A stretch of 64,000 nt of DNA from Neptunomonas marina (GTDB lineage Bacteria > Pseudomonadota > Gammaproteobacteria > Pseudomonadales > Balneatricaceae): the NCBI RefSeq assembly GCF_004005935.1, contig NZ_SACQ01000004.1:248001-312000 (forward strand), given 5' to 3'. The position numbers and the translations under genes were made by a program. Under the pieces are notes generated by a model, which was not told where the DNA came from, did no database searches, and saw nothing but the letters and a program-made list of their open reading frames with translations. This document shows, piece by piece, positions 6,909 through 16,031 of this stretch. Position 1 is the first letter of the stretch, and each line of letters opens with the position of its first letter.

Positions 6909-7697
6909 CTAGGGCGATATCGATGACAGCAATCGGCGCACATAGTTAACAGGTATCGCGTAGGTAATCCCAGTGGGTGAAGAGAGGGCCGACTCTTTCG
7001 TGCCTTTAACATACACACTATTGACCACACCAATCACCGTGCCCGACTCTGCCAAATACACGGCACTGCCACTATTGCCGGGATAAGCAATTGCATCAAG
7101 CTGATAAACCTCGAACGGTGCACGAATACGCTTAATCTGCTGGGCTGTGAGTTTTTTACTGTTGTAGGCGGGCGTTACAATCGGCGTGATGGCGGAAATG
7201 ATCCCCTGATGAGTCACAGGATACAATCCCAACACCATACCCACAGGAAACCCCGTAAGTGCTATACTCTCGCCGCTACGACGCCACTCCGAGTTACCTA
7301 GTTTCACACTCGGCAACGCAGGGCCTTCAAATCTTAAAATCGCTAGGTCGTGCGCCTTATCAACTGCGACGATCTCAGCCAAACGCCCCTTGGCGTTCTT
7401 ACCTCGGCCACTAAAAACAGCTAAACGCTCACCTTTGGCATCATCAAGTTTTTGCTCACCCACCACGTGATAATTAGTCACAGCAAGATTACCAGAGCCT
7501 ACAACAAACCCCGTTCCGCCATAAATCGCAGCTGGGCGACCCGTAGCAAGCCTCTTATTGGGGGTGACCGAACCCACGGCTACCACGCTTTTCTCGATGG
7601 CTGCGATAACATCAGGAAGAGGTGCTGCAATACTATTTGAGCACCATAAAAATAAGCCGATAAAACAGGCCAAGATCCGCTTGAAATTCAAAGACAT
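6909..7697 (-). CDS. Periplasmic trypsin-like serine protease
   Basis: The 262-aa product has a signal peptide ending near C-S-N-S-I-A-A and a chymotrypsin-fold protease domain. The catalytic triad is visible: H77 in V-T-N-Y-H-V-V, D117 in A-H-D-L-A-I-L-R, and S209 in Y-P-G-N-S-G-S-A-V. It resembles DegP/HtrA proteases but lacks a PDZ domain; the protein ends soon after the protease core. It is probably an exported S1C-type protease. GGGAGG lies just before the ATG. It heads the minus-strand group with the phosphatase and the peptidoglycan-binding protein and is divergent from the exosortase-associated ligase gene, with about 110 bases between. Its target is unknown. Confidence 0.88.
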   Translation of the reverse strand: MSLNFKRILACFIGLFLWCSNSIAAPLPDVIAAIEKSVVAVGSVTPNKRLATGRPAAIYGGTGFVVGSGNLAVTNYHVVGEQKLDDAKGERLAVFSGRGKNAKGRLAEIVAVDKAHDLAILRFEGPALPSVKLGNSEWRRSGESIALTGFPVGMVLGLYPVTHQGIISAITPIVTPAYNSKKLTAQQIKRIRAPFEVYQLDAIAYPGNSGSAVYLAESGTVIGVVNSVYVKGTKESALSSPTGITYAIPVNYVRRLLSSISP

Positions 7698-7808
7698 TCA
7701 GCCTCCCTTTGGGTTCACTTTATTAAACTACATATACAGGTTTTCTCAAATCGCTATAATAGTTTTTTGACAGATTTTCCCCGTAATTTATGGCCTAAGG
7801 ACGCGAAC

Positions 7809-9386
7809 ATGCCGGAATTAGTAGGCGATCTGATACATTACAAGGCAAGCCAAACCCCTGCAGCACCCGCACTACAATTTAAAGACACCACCTATACCTA
7901 TGCTGAACTCGCTGAAGAGGTTAGCCGCTTCAGTGCGCAGCTGCTCGAAGACGGCCTGCAAAAAGGGGAACGCATCGCGATCTACCTGCCTAAAATACCG
8001 CAGGCGGTCGTTGCCATGTTTGGTGCTTCGCGCGCAGGAGCCGTATTTGTTCCTATCAACCCACTTTTAAAACCTAACCAAGTCGCGTACATACTCAAAG
8101 ACTGCAACGTCAGAGTACTCATCACAGCGACAGATCGCTTCAAGCTGCTGCGTGAAGAGCTTGAACATTGTCACGACCTACGCACAGTCACATTGACTGA
8201 TGACAAACCACTGCCGGATGAAACACACCACCTTGCAGTGCAGCGTTTTGCACAAGAAATATCAACGCAAAAGAGCCTGCCTAACGTTATTGATGCCGAT
8301 GTAGCCGCGATTATGTACACCTCTGGCAGTACCGGTAACCCAAAGGGCGTTGTACTCTCGCATCGCAATATGATTGCAGGCGCTAATAGCGTAGCGACGT
8401 ATCTTGTTAACACACCCACTGATAAGTTGCTTGCGGTACTCCCCTTTAGCTTTGACTATGGTTTGAGCCAACTGACAACCGCGTTCTCTGTTGGTGCGCA
8501 AGTTGTATTAATGGAGTACCTGTTACCCCGTGATGTGATCAAAGCTGTTGCCCGCTATGGCATTACCGGCTTAGCTGCGGTACCGCCCCTTTGGAACCAG
8601 CTTGCTGACCTATCATGGCCAGATGAAGCAGCACAATGCTTGCGCTATATCACCAACAGCGGTGGAGCGATGCCCATTGCCACGACACAAAAGCTGCAAG
8701 CCTCATTACCAAACACTGACTTCTACTTAATGTATGGGCTTACTGAAGCGTTTCGCTCGACCTACTTACCGCCGGACCAAGTAAATATCCGTCCCGAGTC
8801 GATGGGTAAAGCGATTCCCAATGCCGAAGTTATGGTTGTTCGCGAAGATGGCACTGAATGCGCTCCGGGCGAGGTCGGTGAACTCGTTCATCGCGGGTCT
8901 CTCGTTTCACTCGGCTATTGGAATGACCCCGCAAAAACAGCAGAGCGCTTTAAGCCAGCGCCAGCAAAAGCCACAGAGCTCACACTTCCTGAGCTTGCCG
9001 TTTGGTCGGGAGATCAAGTTAAACGGGATGAAGAGGGCTACCTCTACTTTGTCGGCCGCAAGGACGAGATGATCAAGACATCCGGCTACCGAGTTAGCCC
9101 AACGGAGATCGAGGAGGTGCTCTACAGCAGCGGGCTAATAAAAGAAGCTGTTGCGCTTGGCATTCCTCACCCTCAACTGGGACAAGCAGTTGTCCTTGTG
9201 ATGACGCATGAGCAGCCCATAGAAGAGCGAGATATCCTTTCCGCCATGCAAAAAGAGCTGCCCAACTTCATGCTGCCAAAAGCGATCTACTTTGTAGAAG
9301 CACTGGCGCGTAACCAGAACGGAAAAATTGACCGTAAAACGCTATATACGACCTACGCTAATATTTTTGAGGAGTCAGAGCAGTGA
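7809..9386 (+). CDS. Acyl-CoA ligase (AMP-forming), exosortase A system-associated
   Basis: The 525-aa product is an adenylate-forming enzyme: it activates a carboxylic acid with ATP and passes it to a thiol. The AMP-binding loop M-Y-T-S-G-S-T-G-N-P-K-G lies near residues 168-180, and Y-G-L-T-E-A-F and the C-terminal catalytic lysine region (N-G-K-I-D-R-K) are present. It matches the ligase group found in exosortase A/exopolysaccharide loci, here followed by the matching decarboxylase and, across a convergent junction, by the matching acyl carrier protein. The ATG at 7809 has AAGGA at a good distance; a longer frame begins only with TTG at 7767. The acceptor may be the small acyl carrier protein encoded at 13667-13918; the substrate is unknown. 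Confidence 0.88.
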   Translation: MPELVGDLIHYKASQTPAAPALQFKDTTYTYAELAEEVSRFSAQLLEDGLQKGERIAIYLPKIPQAVVAMFGASRAGAVFVPINPLLKPNQVAYILKDCNVRVLITATDRFKLLREELEHCHDLRTVTLTDDKPLPDETHHLAVQRFAQEISTQKSLPNVIDADVAAIMYTSGSTGNPKGVVLSHRNMIAGANSVATYLVNTPTDKLLAVLPFSFDYGLSQLTTAFSVGAQVVLMEYLLPRDVIKAVARYGITGLAAVPPLWNQLADLSWPDEAAQCLRYITNSGGAMPIATTQKLQASLPNTDFYLMYGLTEAFRSTYLPPDQVNIRPESMGKAIPNAEVMVVREDGTECAPGEVGELVHRGSLVSLGYWNDPAKTAERFKPAPAKATELTLPELAVWSGDQVKRDEEGYLYFVGRKDEMIKTSGYRVSPTEIEEVLYSSGLIKEAVALGIPHPQLGQAVVLVMTHEQPIEERDILSAMQKELPNFMLPKAIYFVEALARNQNGKIDRKTLYTTYANIFEESEQ

Positions 9387-10618
9387 AAAAGGAAGCCCCA
9401 AAGCATGTTGAAATGAAATACTTTTCAACGGCAGATAATCAGCTGCTCATTGGTGGTCAAACAGCGGAGCGGCTGGCTGCGCGTATTGGGCAAACCCCCT
9501 TTTACGCATATGACCGCAGTATCATGACGCAAAAAGTGCAAGAGCTGCGCAACCTTTTCCCTGAGCAGCTTCATTTACATTACGCCATGAAAGCCAACCC
9601 CATGCCTGCTGTTGTGCACCACATGGCAGGCTTGACCGAAGGTATCGATGTCGCATCAATGGCCGAAATGCAAGTTGCGCTGGATACGGGTATCTCCCCA
9701 GACACGATTAGCTTCGCAGGCCCAGGAAAAACCGATAAAGAACTCACTGCGGCGATCGCAGCAGGCATCATGATCAACATGGAGTCTGAAGGCGAGATGG
9801 AGCGCATTGCCGTTCTTGCAAAGACTTTACAACTCACACCTATCGTTTCCATTCGTGTGAACCCAGACTTCGAGCTCAAGTCATCAGGTATGAAAATGGG
9901 CGGTGGACCGAAAGCGTTCGGAGTTGATGCCGAACGCGTACCCGCGATGCTAGCACGCTGCGCAGAGTTAGAGCTGGACTTTAGAGGCTTCCATATATTC
10001 AGCGGCTCGCAAAACCTGAAAGCCGAGTCTCTTATTGAAGCTCACACCAAAACGTTTGAGCTGGCTTACCGCCTTGCACAAGCCGCTCCCGCACCGTTGC
10101 AGTGGCTCAATATCGGCGGCGGCTTAGGCATCCCCTACTTCCCTGGCGAGCAATACTTGCCTCTTGATGAAGTGGCTGCGAATCTGCAGGTGCTCATGCA
10201 GGAAGCTGCCACGCGCCTGCCGGGCGCTGAGATAGTGATGGAGCTTGGGCGCTTTTTCGTCGGAGAATCTGGGGTTTATATCTGCCGAATTACCGACATA
10301 AAAGAGTCTCGCGGAGAAACATTCGCAGTGACAGACGGCGGCTTACACCACCACTTATCTGCATCGGGTAATTTTGGACAGATCATTCGCAAAAACTACC
10401 CGGTATGTGTTGCGAACCGCATGACAAGTGATATGCCAGAGAAAGTTAATATTGTTGGCCCACTCTGTACACCACTCGATATTATTTCAGATAAGACGCC
10501 CCTTCCGCCTGTGAGCATTGGTGATTACATCGCCGTCTTTCAGTCAGGAGCTTATGGGTTTACAGCAAGCCCACGCGACTTTTTAAGCCACCCAGAGCCA
10601 AAACAAATCCTGCTTTAA
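9383..10618 (+). CDS. PLP-dependent decarboxylase, exosortase A system-associated
   Basis: The 411-aa enzyme belongs to the diaminopimelate/ornithine decarboxylase fold family. The PLP lysine is K70 in H-Y-A-M-K-A-N-P. The glycine-rich phosphate loop N-I-G-G-G-L-G-I-P-Y and the C-terminal catalytic cysteine motif V-G-P-L-C-T-P-L-D are present. The gene starts with GTG at 9383 and overlaps the ligase stop by 4 bases, with GAGGAG upstream, so the two are translationally coupled. This ligase-decarboxylase pair is a known companion of exosortase A loci. It probably decarboxylates an amino acid or an amino-acid-derived group used in the same small-molecule pathway; the substrate is inference. Confidence 0.88.
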   Translation: MKKEAPKHVEMKYFSTADNQLLIGGQTAERLAARIGQTPFYAYDRSIMTQKVQELRNLFPEQLHLHYAMKANPMPAVVHHMAGLTEGIDVASMAEMQVALDTGISPDTISFAGPGKTDKELTAAIAAGIMINMESEGEMERIAVLAKTLQLTPIVSIRVNPDFELKSSGMKMGGGPKAFGVDAERVPAMLARCAELELDFRGFHIFSGSQNLKAESLIEAHTKTFELAYRLAQAAPAPLQWLNIGGGLGIPYFPGEQYLPLDEVAANLQVLMQEAATRLPGAEIVMELGRFFVGESGVYICRITDIKESRGETFAVTDGGLHHHLSASGNFGQIIRKNYPVCVANRMTSDMPEKVNIVGPLCTPLDIISDKTPLPPVSIGDYIAVFQSGAYGFTASPRDFLSHPEPKQILL

Positions 10619-10623
10619 CAGCT

Positions 10624-10651
10624 AAACCCCAGAGATCAGCCTCTGGGGTTT
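10624..10651. terminator. Hairpin between convergent genes
   Basis: AAACCCCAGAG / CTCTGGGGTTT form an 11-base perfect stem with a 6-base loop. It lies between the decarboxylase stop and the stop of the convergent fusion gene. The T-run is short on both strands, so it may terminate either way with moderate strength. Confidence 0.7.
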
Positions 10652-10669
10652 ACTTTTCGCTTAATACCA

Positions 10670-13642
10670 CTATTTCATACAACGGCTGAAGAGTGCCGCT
10701 AAGTCACCAGTGAGCGATTGGCGCGAGTATTGGCCAACGACTTCAGGGTTCGCAATATACGCCTCGTTACACTCCACTTCATCGAAGAACTTTGCTAGAC
10801 CTGTATATATCTCGTCTTCATCATCCAACGGATAAATCGCTTGGTAGCCTGCTTCTTTTAGCAAGGTTGCAGTATCGCCAGCTGGATCAGTCAGTGCGCA
10901 GATAGGACGTCGCGCCCTAAAGTACTCGTATACTTTTGCAGGAATTTGATGATTACAGTTAGCTGCTTGGAAGATAAGCAAACCATCAGCCTCCATCATT
11001 TCAGCTAACGCCAGTCGATAGTCAACCGATGGCGCCAAGGTAATGATGTCATCGATATCGAGTGATTCAATCATCGGCGCAAACAGCTCATCATGCCCCG
11101 TCGCACGCAGCACAATCTCTGTATCATCGGCGCTGATAACCTGCTCGCGCTTCAGTTTCGCAATCGCTTTGAAAAAGCACTGCGGGTCACGCTCAGAAGG
11201 ATATAAAACACCACTGTGTACGTAACGGCGTTTTGATGAAGTGCCAGCAGAGCTCGATAGCTGCTCTTCTACTTGTTTAATGATGGCCTCATTGTAGCCA
11301 TTAGGTAGCAACACAAACTGCTCTGCCGGAAGGTGCGGATAGCGCTCTTGGTACATCTTCACAGCGCTAGGTGTTGTGAACACAGCGTATGTACAACGGT
11401 TAATAACCCACTGTTCGATACGCAAAAACCAGCGACGTTTCGGTCCAGGAGCTGGGTACGTTTCTTCAGTCATTGAGTCACGGAAGTCAGCAACCCAAGG
11501 TAAACCCGTTAATTTGCTGAGAGCCAAACCTATTAGGTGAGCTGTCGCTATTGGGTAAGTTGACCAAATAACACTTGGCTTATCACGCCAAATACGCCAA
11601 AGCCCGGCAACCACTGCAAACGGCAGCCAACTAATCCAACGATCAGGCAGCGCCATGACTTCAAGGTATCGTCCCTTAAACGACAAGTGACGTCGCGTAT
11701 CAAAACCAAGTGCTCGGGTCACTTTCAAAGACGCAGGGATATCCTTTAATTGATCCGCACTGGTTTGCTCATATGCACAAGGCGCAGCGCTCAGGACAGA
11801 GCAGTCCCATCCGTGGTCAGACAAATAGGTTGAGAATGCAAGTGAACGCTGTAAGCCACTGCTCACTTTGACAGGAGGATAGTGATAGGCAACGAGTAAA
11901 GCTTTCCCAGCGGCAGGTTTCCTTTGCAAAAAGCCACTCGTCCAATTTTGAACCTGAGCACGCCAAGCTTGACTAGAAAATGTATGATCAGCACTGGCCA
12001 ATTTTTGCCGCATAAACTGCGGTTTACTTAGCAGCGTTCGAAACGATCCAGATGAATCCACTGCCGCTTCAAACTCTTTTGCGGTTAAGTCATTACCACT
12101 GCAAACAATCAAAGTGTTCTGTGTCGCCTGATCTAAAGCTTGCTCGAGGCGCACTGCCAATGGCGCCGCATCGGTCTGCACTTGCGGCTCCTGATCAGAA
12201 GCGCCGCTAACGTCCGACCTTTTAGATACACTGCGAACCTTTTGCATTAGTGACTTGATCGAAGCGCCAACCTTCACATCGCCAGACAGCAGCTTTTGCC
12301 AAAAATCCTTCGATGTAAAGCGCTGAAGATAATAGTGCTTCAGGTAAGCTTGCGCTTCACCCGCTTCACTACGAACCCAAGGGTTCAGCATGATTAGGCC
12401 ATCAACACGGTCATCTTTAGGCGCATAAAATGCCGCAGCCGTTGCAGCATCACATAGCCCCCAAAGTGCTACTTTCTTAAGCGTTGGACACGCTTCCATG
12501 AAGCTATCGATCGCTGCGGCAATATCATCTTCGATATATTCAAAACCGCGCAGCTCTCCCGCCGCATCTCCCATGCCGCGATAATCAAAACGCATCACAG
12601 GAATGCCAGCCGCAGTCAAATCTCGTGCCAGCAGCACAAATTGACGATGGCTCCCAACACGATATTGAGGTCCGCCTACCACAACGACGACACCCTGTTC
12701 AGCAGGTACCGAAGGCGTGTGGATAACCCCAACCAAACGCTGACCGGCACAATCAAACGTTAAAGGTCGCTCTTGCTCATTATTCGCTACATTGACCGGC
12801 ATAGCATCGAGAAGCGCACTTTCCGATGTACCAAACTCTACACAGGTGCGTTCAATTAACGCTTCGGCCGTTACTAACTCTTGTGCCGCCCAAAACGGTT
12901 CACCGACCACCGCATCAGCCTTGACGCTCTCCTGAGTAGAGGTCCAGTTTTCAATAACTTTCTTTGAAGGTAACAACAAACCCTTTTCAGCGCTGGAAAC
13001 AACCTCAAACCAGCCAATATGAGTACTGTGTGGCAGCTCCATTGTGCTCAGCTTCATCTCATCAAGCTGGCTCAAGAACGCTTTCGGTACACGATAGCCA
13101 GCTACCTCAACCTCTTTATCCTCGAGGATCGCGGCACGCAGCTCTTTTACTGTTTCTTTCTGATCACTCAACATATTCGCAGCAACGCGAATACGCAGAA
13201 ATTGTGTCATCAGCTGCTCACCGGAAAGCGCCGGTTGCCAGAGGACAATGCGTTTTACAAGATCAGGAAAAGACATAGCCAGCGGTGGCGCTAACAGCGC
13301 TCCCATTCTGACAGCCAAGATGTCGACCTGCTTGACACCATTCACTTTCAGAGCGGTGATTAGCGCTTTCAGATCATCTTGCCACTGCTGAATTGAGCTA
13401 TTAGAAAAGTCACCTACGCTGTCTCCTGTTCCCTGCAAATCAGGAATAAGCACGCTGTAGCCCTGCTGGGACAAACGTTCTGCTTGGTCGCGGATGATCT
13501 TGCGAGACTTGTTCATCTCTTCAGCAAATGGAGGCAAGCATATAACCCAATGATCGGTGCATGTTGCCTGCTGGGGCGTGAAAATCGTTGCAAAGATCTG
13601 TCCGGAGGGAACATCTAGAAAAAGCGGTGTTTGGGTGACCAT
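10670..13642 (-). CDS. Trifunctional fusion: exosortase-associated hydrolase 2 + hydrolase 1 + glycosyltransferase
   Basis: This 990-aa protein joins three units that are usually separate. Residues about 10-265 resemble exosortase A-associated hydrolase 2 (L-P-P-F-A-E-E-M-N-K-S-R, D-L-Q-G-T-G-D-S-V-G-D-F). Residues about 290-560 resemble hydrolase 1 (V-V-G-G-P-Q-Y-R-V-G-S-H-R-Q-F, F-D-Y-R-G-M-G-D, and the nucleophile elbow G-L-C-D-A-A). Residues about 580-990 are a GT-B glycosyltransferase of family 4 type (A-Y-H-Y-P-P, A-D-F-R-D-S, L-P-N-G-Y-N and a C-terminal E-Y-F-R-A-R-R-P). The ATG at 13642 is preferred to an upstream TTG. It follows the acyl carrier protein gene by 24 bases. The hydrolases may release or transfer the acyl group carried by that protein, and the glycosyltransferase may act on the same product. 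Confidence 0.88.
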   Translation of the reverse strand: MVTQTPLFLDVPSGQIFATIFTPQQATCTDHWVICLPPFAEEMNKSRKIIRDQAERLSQQGYSVLIPDLQGTGDSVGDFSNSSIQQWQDDLKALITALKVNGVKQVDILAVRMGALLAPPLAMSFPDLVKRIVLWQPALSGEQLMTQFLRIRVAANMLSDQKETVKELRAAILEDKEVEVAGYRVPKAFLSQLDEMKLSTMELPHSTHIGWFEVVSSAEKGLLLPSKKVIENWTSTQESVKADAVVGEPFWAAQELVTAEALIERTCVEFGTSESALLDAMPVNVANNEQERPLTFDCAGQRLVGVIHTPSVPAEQGVVVVVGGPQYRVGSHRQFVLLARDLTAAGIPVMRFDYRGMGDAAGELRGFEYIEDDIAAAIDSFMEACPTLKKVALWGLCDAATAAAFYAPKDDRVDGLIMLNPWVRSEAGEAQAYLKHYYLQRFTSKDFWQKLLSGDVKVGASIKSLMQKVRSVSKRSDVSGASDQEPQVQTDAAPLAVRLEQALDQATQNTLIVCSGNDLTAKEFEAAVDSSGSFRTLLSKPQFMRQKLASADHTFSSQAWRAQVQNWTSGFLQRKPAAGKALLVAYHYPPVKVSSGLQRSLAFSTYLSDHGWDCSVLSAAPCAYEQTSADQLKDIPASLKVTRALGFDTRRHLSFKGRYLEVMALPDRWISWLPFAVVAGLWRIWRDKPSVIWSTYPIATAHLIGLALSKLTGLPWVADFRDSMTEETYPAPGPKRRWFLRIEQWVINRCTYAVFTTPSAVKMYQERYPHLPAEQFVLLPNGYNEAIIKQVEEQLSSSAGTSSKRRYVHSGVLYPSERDPQCFFKAIAKLKREQVISADDTEIVLRATGHDELFAPMIESLDIDDIITLAPSVDYRLALAEMMEADGLLIFQAANCNHQIPAKVYEYFRARRPICALTDPAGDTATLLKEAGYQAIYPLDDEDEIYTGLAKFFDEVECNEAYIANPEVVGQYSRQSLTGDLAALFSRCMK

Positions 13643-13666
13643 CGTCCGTATACTCAATATAAAGAA

Positions 13667-13918
13667 TTAACTATCGACTTTCTCTGATACGAACTGTTGT
13701 AGCGCACCAACCGTTTCGAACACTTCCGCGCTGACTTCATCATCGTCGACAGTAATACCGTAGTTTTCTTCCAGTGCGGTAATAACCATAACTACCGCCA
13801 TCGAGTCGAACTCAGGGACGCTACCCAATAGCATGGTGGATTCATCAAACTCATCCACTCGATCGCCTATTTGAAGAACTTCGCCAACAATTTGCTTAAT
13901 CTCATCTAATGCAACCAC
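13667..13918 (-). CDS. Acyl carrier protein, exosortase-associated
   Basis: The 83-aa acidic protein is a carrier domain with the phosphopantetheine serine in P-E-F-D-S-M-A-V-V (about residue 39). It lacks the extended sequence of the fatty-acid AcpP and resembles the small carrier proteins of exosortase A loci. The gene starts with GTG at 13918, with AGAGGAAG upstream. It is followed by the hydrolase-glycosyltransferase fusion on the same strand and lies near the ligase and decarboxylase genes, so it probably carries the acyl or aminoacyl intermediate of that module. Confidence 0.9.
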   Translation of the reverse strand: MVALDEIKQIVGEVLQIGDRVDEFDESTMLLGSVPEFDSMAVVMVITALEENYGITVDDDEVSAEVFETVGALQQFVSEKVDS

Positions 13919-14122
13919 GTTGCTTCCTCTTTACTCTAACTTCAGTACAAATGGGCTCGTATACTAACATTGAGCTTAGGGCCGACCAATGCTCTTATAT
14001 GCCAATAATTGGCTAATCATCCCGCCATATAACGACAATGAAATGAAACAGCGATAAACTCTTCGTTAATCTCCGCTCCCATACAATTGTGGGTTTTAAC
14101 CTTGCCATTATTGAGAACGAAT
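13919..14122. promoter_or_regulatory. Divergent promoter region
   Basis: This stretch separates the carrier-protein gene (minus) from the asparagine-synthetase-like gene (plus). On the plus strand TTGAGC (13970-13975) and TCTTAT (13993-13998) are 17 bases apart. On the minus strand TTGGTC and TAGTAT, also 17 bases apart, overlap the same segment. Each hexamer is an imperfect match, so these are candidates only; overlapping divergent promoters would link the two transcripts. Confidence 0.35.
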
Positions 14123-16006
14123 ATGCTAGGGAATGCCATCTGCACATCCGCTGAACGTAACACCCAAGATACAGTCTCCCCCCTGAAAACTCAGATGTTT
14201 GCTGGCCAGTGCGGTGCGAGCACTCCAATTAACGGGAGCGAGATTGCTGCTCAGCTGCGCAGCACCCTGCCCTTTAACCTAGCGGACGCGAGCCAAAGCC
14301 AACTGCTTGCTACAACAGACATTTTGCAAGACGGTCATATTCTGGCAACGGTTATAGGAGCACCTCGTTGGAAGTCGGACGATCTAAAACAGCAATCATT
14401 AGTAAAAGGGCATGCCAGCGCGCTGCTAACAGCCTATCGCGCGCATGGAGATAAACTGCACTCAGAGCTGAACGGTCACTATGCTTTTGCGATCATCGAT
14501 GATGAGTCGGGCCGGGTTTTACTCTCCACTGACCGCATCGCTAGCATTCCTGTTTTTTATCACATTGAAGATAAAACGGTGGTTTTTGGTACATCGGCAC
14601 ATGCAGTATTGACGGCAAGCGACTCTTCCAACACAGCGATGACACACCAAGGTATTTACGACTATACCTATTTTCATATGGTGCCGAGCCCGGTGTCAGT
14701 GTATTCCAGCATCAGAAAGCTCATGATGGCAGAACTGGTGGTTATCGAGCAGGGGAGTGTGAGCCGCACCCATCATTGGCTGCCACAGTTTAAAAACACC
14801 AATCGCAACAGCTTTGATGCCTGCACCCAGAAACTGCGCGATGAGCTTCGTGAGTCCGTGCGCGATGCGGCGCGTAGCGATAAAAATGTTGCTTGTTTTT
14901 TGAGTGGCGGGTTAGACAGTTCAACCGTCGCAGGGATGCTGTCTGAGGTCTCTGATGGAAAAGCTCACGCCTACTCCATTGGCTTCTCTGCCGAAGGTTA
15001 CGATGAGATGGCCTATGCGCGCATTACTGCACAACATTTTGGTGTTGAGCTACACGAGTACTACGTCACACCTGAAGATGTTGTTGAAGCATTGCCTAAA
15101 GTTGCGACCAGCTACGACGAACCCTTTGGTAACTCTTCGGCGCTTCCTGCCTATTTTTGTGCCAAAGTGGCAAAGGAAAACGGCGTAGAGTTATTGCTCG
15201 CAGGTGATGGCGGCGATGAGTTATTTGCTGGGAACGAGCGCTACGCTAAGCAGAAGGTGTTCGAAGCTTACCAACGTGTACCAGAGTTACTGCGCTCCAC
15301 CATACTAGAGCCTGTTATCAACCGCATTCCCGGAGCTGTACCCTACAGCGATAAAGCACGCAGTTACGTCGCGCAAGCTAATGTTCCGCTACCTGACCGT
15401 CTACAAACATACAACTTCCTCAACCGCCACCAACCTGAGGAGATATTCACCGACGCATTTATCGCACAAGTATCAACAAGCTACCCATCAGAGCTACAGC
15501 GCGAAATCTACCAACGCCCGCAAGATGCGAGCAGCCTCAGCCGTATGCTCTATCTAGATTGGCAGATTACCTTGGCCGACAACGACCTACGTAAAGTCAG
15601 CCAAATGTGCTCCTTAGCAGGGGTCGAGGTGGCGTATCCGATGCTAGATGATCGTCTTTTCGAGCTAGCCTGTGAGCTGCCCGATGATTGGAAGCTTAAA
15701 GGGCAAACGCTGCGCCATTTCTACAAGGAATCACTGCGCGGCTGGTTGCCTGATGCAACGATTAACAAGAGTAAGCAAGGCTTTGGCCTGCCGTTCGGTG
15801 TCTGGATGCAAACCCATGCACCACTCAGAGAGATGGCGTACGATTCACTATTAAAAATCAAAACGCGCGGCTATTTCCGCCCAGAGTTTATCGAACATCT
15901 CGTGCAGCTTCACCGTGATGGCCATGCTGCATACTACGGTGAGCTTATCTGGATTCTTACTGTGCTTGAACTATGGCTCGCGCACAATGACACGCCAGAG
16001 ATTTAG
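14123..16006 (+). CDS. Asparagine-synthetase-like amide-forming enzyme lacking the glutaminase cysteine
   Basis: The 627-aa protein has the two-domain layout of asparagine synthetase B: an N-terminal glutamine-amidotransferase-like part (residues about 30-200) and a C-terminal synthetase domain. The synthetase ATP-pyrophosphatase loop is intact (C-F-L-S-G-G-L-D-S-S, about residues 259-266), as is L-L-A-G-D-G-G-D-E-L-F-A-G near residue 360. The N-terminus does not begin M-C-G, so the catalytic Cys2 that hydrolyses glutamine is missing. It may use another amine donor, or act as an amide ligase. The ATG at 14123 is the likeliest start, though its ribosome site is weak and a TTG lies 36 bases upstream. 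It heads a six-gene plus-strand run. Confidence 0.85.
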   Translation: MLGNAICTSAERNTQDTVSPLKTQMFAGQCGASTPINGSEIAAQLRSTLPFNLADASQSQLLATTDILQDGHILATVIGAPRWKSDDLKQQSLVKGHASALLTAYRAHGDKLHSELNGHYAFAIIDDESGRVLLSTDRIASIPVFYHIEDKTVVFGTSAHAVLTASDSSNTAMTHQGIYDYTYFHMVPSPVSVYSSIRKLMMAELVVIEQGSVSRTHHWLPQFKNTNRNSFDACTQKLRDELRESVRDAARSDKNVACFLSGGLDSSTVAGMLSEVSDGKAHAYSIGFSAEGYDEMAYARITAQHFGVELHEYYVTPEDVVEALPKVATSYDEPFGNSSALPAYFCAKVAKENGVELLLAGDGGDELFAGNERYAKQKVFEAYQRVPELLRSTILEPVINRIPGAVPYSDKARSYVAQANVPLPDRLQTYNFLNRHQPEEIFTDAFIAQVSTSYPSELQREIYQRPQDASSLSRMLYLDWQITLADNDLRKVSQMCSLAGVEVAYPMLDDRLFELACELPDDWKLKGQTLRHFYKESLRGWLPDATINKSKQGFGLPFGVWMQTHAPLREMAYDSLLKIKTRGYFRPEFIEHLVQLHRDGHAAYYGELIWILTVLELWLAHNDTPEI

Positions 16007-16031
16007 TGCACAAAGAAGCGAGACGTAAGAG

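Noticed and set aside
7755-7760. TATAAT before the ligase gene as a -10 element
   Set aside because: A perfect -10 hexamer, but no acceptable -35 at 15-19 bases upstream, so I did not list it as a promoter.
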